Shown here: positions 61,092-64,000 of the stretch, piece by piece
Numbering within the stretch: the first letter of the stretch is position 1
How the letters are laid out: every line of letters starts with the position of its first letter
Assembly (NCBI GenBank): GCA_016926805.1
Contig: JAFGNV010000059.1
Coordinates: 1 to 64,000 of the forward strand
Direction: 5' to 3'
Length of the DNA stretch: 64,000 bases
Source: Anaerolineae bacterium
GTDB taxonomy: Bacteria; Chloroflexota; Anaerolineae; 4572-78; J111
Translations under genes and position numbers: made by a program
The notes under the pieces: model-generated
What the model was told of the DNA's origin: nothing
What the model saw: only the letters and a program-made list of their open reading frames with translations
The model's database searches: none

Positions 61092-61928
61092 ATGAAACCG
61101 ACAGAGAAATGTTGCCCCCCCATCTATGTTGTCTCTGGCGGCGTGGGAGCCAGCGGCGAGCAACTGGCCCGTACCGCGCTGGCCCAATTTGAGCATACCG
61201 ACATGCAGATTATCATTGTACCCCACGTGCGCCAGGTAGAGCAGATCGAAGCGGTGGTGGAACAGGCGGCAAGTACCGGTGGAACCATTATCCACACCCT
61301 GGTTGATGTGGACCTGCGCCAGGCCATGATCCGGCTGACCCGCAACAAAAATATTGTGGCCATTGACCCCATCGGCCGATTGCTTTCCCACCTGGCCAAT
61401 GTATCGGGCCAGGAGCCTCGCGGCCAGCCCGGCTTGTACCGGGAACTGCGACAAGCCTACTTTGATCGCGTCGAAGCGATTGAATTTACCATGAAACATG
61501 ATGACGGACTTAAACCCGACGAATGGTCCCAGGCCGAGATTGTGCTAGTGGGGGTATCACGCACCGGCAAAACCCCGCTGAGTATGTATCTGGCCGTGCG
61601 CGGTTGGAAGGTCGCCAACGTGCCTTTGGTGCGAAATGTGCCGCCGTCGCCGAAATTATTGCAGTTGGACCGTCGGCGGGTGGTGGGCTTGCTTATTGAT
61701 CCAGGTCAATTACTCTCACATCGCCAGCAACGCCAACGCCGGTTGGGCGTACCCGGTAATTCGGCCTATACCGACCCCAACGAACTTTACGAAGAAATCG
61801 AGGCCGCCCGCCACTTATACCGGCACAATGGCTTTGCCATTGTGGATGTCACCGATAAACCCATTGAGGAGAGCGCGGACGAAGTGCTTGCTTTGATGAA
61901 CCGACGCCTGAAAACACCGCTTCAGTAA
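61092..61928 (+). CDS. Pyruvate,phosphate dikinase / PEP synthase regulatory protein (DUF299)
   Basis: Bifunctional kinase/phosphotransferase of 278 residues that switches PPDK or PEP synthase on and off by ADP-dependent phosphorylation and phosphorolysis. The P-loop is GVSRTGKTPLSMYLA (about residue 153), and the family opening is YVVSGGVGASGEQLARTAL. No dikinase gene is in this window. The ATG at 61092 has GGGAG; upstream in-frame GTG 61047 adds a short, poorly conserved extension. Confidence 0.88.
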   Translation: MKPTEKCCPPIYVVSGGVGASGEQLARTALAQFEHTDMQIIIVPHVRQVEQIEAVVEQAASTGGTIIHTLVDVDLRQAMIRLTRNKNIVAIDPIGRLLSHLANVSGQEPRGQPGLYRELRQAYFDRVEAIEFTMKHDDGLKPDEWSQAEIVLVGVSRTGKTPLSMYLAVRGWKVANVPLVRNVPPSPKLLQLDRRRVVGLLIDPGQLLSHRQQRQRRLGVPGNSAYTDPNELYEEIEAARHLYRHNGFAIVDVTDKPIEESADEVLALMNRRLKTPLQ

Positions 61929-61973
61929 CTTTAAATTTTGAAAAAGATCAGGTGAAATTTTTGCCATCATAAT

Positions 61974-62002
61974 TTGACACTCGTTTGATATTATGCTACC
62001 GT
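61974..62002 (+). promoter_or_regulatory. Candidate promoter of the cold-shock gene
   Basis: TTGACA (61974-61979) and TACCGT (61997-62002) are 17 bases apart, with a TGc extension before the -10. The resulting 5' leader of about 100 bases is typical for cold-shock mRNAs. Confidence 0.5.
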
Positions 62003-62111
62003 TTTCTTTGTTGTTAGTAGTTGTTCTGGTCTAAAGTAAGAGCTTCGATCTGAAATTGATTTGGAACCTCTAGCAAGACCCAATTTTTTATAGAAAGGAG
62101 GTTCCTTAACC

Positions 62112-62321
62112 GTGGAAGATCGCGAGCTTGGCACTGTCAAGTGGTTCAATGCTACCAAAGGTTTTGGTTTTATTGAACGCGATAGTGGTAACGATGTTTT
62201 TGTTCACTACAGTGCTATTAATGGTAGCGGATATCGCTCTTTGGAAGAAGGACAGCGGGTAGAGTTTACCGTTGTTCAAGGACAAAAAGGCCCTCAAGCG
62301 CAAGACGTTGTTGTTGCCTAG
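62112..62321 (+). CDS. Cold-shock domain protein (CspA family)
   Basis: 69 residues, one OB-fold RNA/DNA chaperone. RNP1 KGFGFI and RNP2 VFVHY are both present, as is the family opening [20 protein letters not shown] start with AAAGGAGG ten bases upstream. It is a single-gene transcript with a long leader and its own terminator. Confidence 0.93.
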   Translation: MEDRELGTVKWFNATKGFGFIERDSGNDVFVHYSAINGSGYRSLEEGQRVEFTVVQGQKGPQAQDVVVA

Positions 62322-62338
62322 GGTCTGAGGCTCAAATA

Positions 62339-62376
62339 CAAAAAGTGCGTTGTATTTTTGCAGCGCACTTTTTTAT
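62339..62376 (+). terminator. Intrinsic terminator after the cold-shock gene
   Basis: AAAAAGTGCG (62340-62349) pairs with CGCACTTTTT (62364-62373), with TG/CA continuing inward and a T-run beyond. Confidence 0.88.
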
Positions 62377-62396
62377 TTGGGTGAGTTAAATTTAAA

Positions 62397-62488
62397 GTAT
62401 CTTCTCAATAAATAGGGGTGAATTCATGTATTTACTCGGTAGAGACAGAGTATTGTTCTGTCCCTATCCCAAAATATTGAGAGGATAC
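62397..62488. mobile_element. 92-bp MITE, family A, copy 2
   Basis: Ends GTATCTTCTCAATA and TATTGAGAGGATAC are perfect 14-base inverted repeats except for one position. It is about 93% identical to 28329-28420 and the same length. No clear target duplication is visible at this copy. It lies downstream of both the cold-shock terminator and the converging ABC permease gene. Confidence 0.88.
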
Positions 62489-62505
62489 AAAAACGTATTC
62501 AACAA

Positions 62506-63498
62506 CTATCCTTTCACCCCTCCCGCAGATAATCCCTCGGCCAAATAACGCTCCATAGCCAGGAATAAGATCATCACCGGCACGCTCATAATTACCGAGG
62601 CGGCCATGACCACCTCCATGCGGGGACTGGGATCGGTGAAGATGGCGTTAATTTTGATGGGCATAGTGAACATAGCACGGTCATTCAAAAATACCAGAGC
62701 GTAGAGAAACTCGTTCCAGGCAATCATAAAGGTATAGATGCCTACCGAAATCAGGGCCGGGACCGACAGGGGCATCGTCACCCGCCAGATAACGCCCAGA
62801 CGGGTGCAGCCGTCAATCAGCGCGGCCTGTTCAATTTCATCGGGGATGGTGCGGAAATAGTTGGCCAGCATATAAAGCGCCACCGGCAAGGTGGTAGCCA
62901 GATAGGTAACTATCAAAACCCCCAGATTGTCTTGCACGTCAAATAAGCCCAGCCATTGGCTAAATTGCGATAACATGGCAAAGAGGGGAATAATGAGCAA
63001 GACACCGGGGAAGAGGTAAATTAGCAAGATGGAATTGAGCATAAAATCCTTGCCCCGGAACTTTAACCGGGCGATGGCATAGGCCCCCAACATCGACAGA
63101 ATCACGGCAATCAGCGACGTAGGGACAGCTACGACCAGACTGTTGATGGCGTTAATGCCAAAATCCTGAAAACGATCTCGAAGCGTGTCGTATTCAACGG
63201 TATAGCCACCTAATAGACGATACCAGATGTGATTCCAGTTATATTCCAGGTATTCCAGGGTGGGGTCGAAAAGTTCCAGGTAGGCATCTGGCCGCAACTC
63301 AGACGGGATAAACGTCGGTTCACGCGCCGCAATCTCCGCACCGGTTTTAAAGGATGAGCTGATCATCCAATAAAAAGGAAAAATCACCATCACCCAAAAA
63401 ATAAATAGCCCCAGCCAAAAAAAGAATCGCGGCCAGGTCATACGTCGGGCCAAATGGTCCATAAAGGATGCTTTATCGGGATGTATGGGGGTTGTCAT
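62506..63498 (-). CDS. Carbohydrate ABC transporter permease (MalG-like)
   Basis: Inner-membrane permease of 330 residues with six membrane segments, first about 22-42. The EAA loop is EQAALIDGCTRLGVIWRVTMPLSVP. The periplasmic loop after TM1 (about 45-105) is longer than in E. coli MalG. It would form a heterodimer with the upstream MalF-like gene. GGAGGAAAAG precedes the ATG. A solute-binding protein and ATPase presumably lie beyond the window. Confidence 0.9.
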   Translation of the reverse strand: MTTPIHPDKASFMDHLARRMTWPRFFFWLGLFIFWVMVIFPFYWMISSSFKTGAEIAAREPTFIPSELRPDAYLELFDPTLEYLEYNWNHIWYRLLGGYTVEYDTLRDRFQDFGINAINSLVVAVPTSLIAVILSMLGAYAIARLKFRGKDFMLNSILLIYLFPGVLLIIPLFAMLSQFSQWLGLFDVQDNLGVLIVTYLATTLPVALYMLANYFRTIPDEIEQAALIDGCTRLGVIWRVTMPLSVPALISVGIYTFMIAWNEFLYALVFLNDRAMFTMPIKINAIFTDPSPRMEVVMAASVIMSVPVMILFLAMERYLAEGLSAGGVKG

Positions 63499-63515
63499 CT
63501 TTTCCTCCTTGCCTA

Positions 63516-64000
63516 CTATTCATCTGTGGTGCGCATCACAAAGCGAGAGTAAAATATTAAGAAAACTATCAAGATTACCAGCAAGATCATGGAAGTAGCA
63601 GCGCCTTTGCCAAAGTTGAACAGGTTAAAACTGAACTCATAGGTTAGAATCGGCAGCACTTTAGTGCCAAAACCACCACCGGTCAGTAAGAAGATATCGT
63701 CGAACTTGTTGAAGGTCCAGATTAAACGGAGTAGAAACAGGGCGCCCAAGACATAGCGGAGTTCCGGAAGAGTGATGTTCCAAAAACTCTGGCCTACATT
63801 GGCGCCATCCACTCGGGCCGCTTCGTATAGCGTTTTGTCGATGGCTTGCAGCCGGGCCAGAATCATTAACATCGCAAAGGGGAAATAACGCCAGCCGTCA
63901 AAAACAATCACCAGCAGCAAGGCCCAGCCCGGCTGGGCCAAATAGGGAATAGGTCGATCAATGATGCCGAGATTCATCAAAAAGTAATTTATCACCCCGG
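63516..64000 (-). CDS. Carbohydrate ABC transporter permease (MalF/UgpA-like), partial
   Basis: The C-terminal ~160 residues of a second permease, its start lying outside the window. The EAA loop is YEAARVDGANVGQSFWNITLPELRYVL, and about three to four membrane segments are visible. The downstream MalG-like gene is 17 bases away, consistent with one operon. Typical full length is about 300 residues, so nearly half is missing here. Confidence 0.88.
   Translation of the reverse strand, partial: GVINYFLMNLGIIDRPIPYLAQPGWALLLVIVFDGWRYFPFAMLMILARLQAIDKTLYEAARVDGANVGQSFWNITLPELRYVLGALFLLRLIWTFNKFDDIFLLTGGGFGTKVLPILTYEFSFNLFNFGKGAATSMILLVILIVFLIFYSRFVMRTTDE

Noticed and set aside
1-64000. CRISPR array, rRNA, or complete insertion sequence
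   Set aside because: No regularly spaced identical repeats, no rRNA-like stretch, and no transposase frame were found. The mobile elements seen are non-coding only.

Overview
The window reads as a piece of chromosome from a member of the Chloroflexota, probably an Anaerolineae-like lineage. This is an inference, because there is no rRNA or marker gene to prove it. The signs are a moderately GC-rich genome, a bacterial V/A-type ATPase operon, Thr/Pro-rich linkers on secreted proteins, DUF5671-type membrane modules, PstSCAB with no linked phoU, sigma70-type promoters, and many short inverted-repeat elements between genes. There are about 57 credible protein genes. I found no rRNA, tRNA or CRISPR.

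Layout. 1-2.0 kb: a B12-binding radical SAM protein and repeats. 2.0-12.9 kb: a phosphate locus, with a PhoR-like kinase and PhoB-like regulator overlapping by ATGA, a four-repeat Pho box array, an MshEN-USP protein, a terminator, pstS-pstC-pstA-pstB, a second binding protein of the sulfate-binding type, a Na/Pi cotransporter-like protein and a tandem universal stress protein. 13.3-19.2 kb: a Yip1 protein and a MacAB-like exporter with a beta-propeller lipoprotein. 19.3-26.7 kb: a glycosyltransferase, an SsnA-like amidohydrolase, two CNNM/CorC proteins, and two membrane proteins including one with six DUF5671-like modules. 26.9-34.7 kb: superoxide dismutase, ferredoxin, PIG-L deacetylase, fumarase, Aat, an SUI1-like factor, an AP2-like repeat protein, a zincin, TauE, and a tyrosine-recombinase-fold protein whose nucleophile position appears to be His. 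34.9-37.0 kb: a secreted subtilase.

37.4-47.3 kb: a tandem USP gene followed by a V-type ATPase cluster (G/H-like stalk, I, K, E, C, F, A, B, D). 47.9-50.4 kb: a large membrane pseudokinase with an apparent effector-associated (death-like) N-terminal domain and an extracellular PKD domain. 50.4-58.8 kb: an AI-2E transporter, KhpA, a Gfo/Idh/MocA oxidoreductase, a J-domain protein, a PP2C phosphatase, an acidic unknown protein, a phosphatidylcholine synthase-like enzyme and an alpha/beta hydrolase. 59.0-64.0 kb: a PLP decarboxylase overlapping an alkyltransferase-like gene, a PpsR/PDRP regulator, a cold-shock protein, and two sugar ABC permeases, the second cut by the window edge.

How it fits together. 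The first 13 kb looks like a self-contained phosphate sensing and uptake module in which PhoB probably acts on the Pho box array. The V-ATPase cluster is one long transcription unit making an ion pump. The intergenic regions carry several families of non-coding inverted-repeat elements. Two families have recognisable target-site duplications, and one member inserted exactly at the ribosome binding site of the PIG-L gene and duplicated it. The boldest novelty candidates are the EAD-pseudokinase, the Pho-box-controlled MshEN-USP protein, and the Tyr-to-His recombinase.
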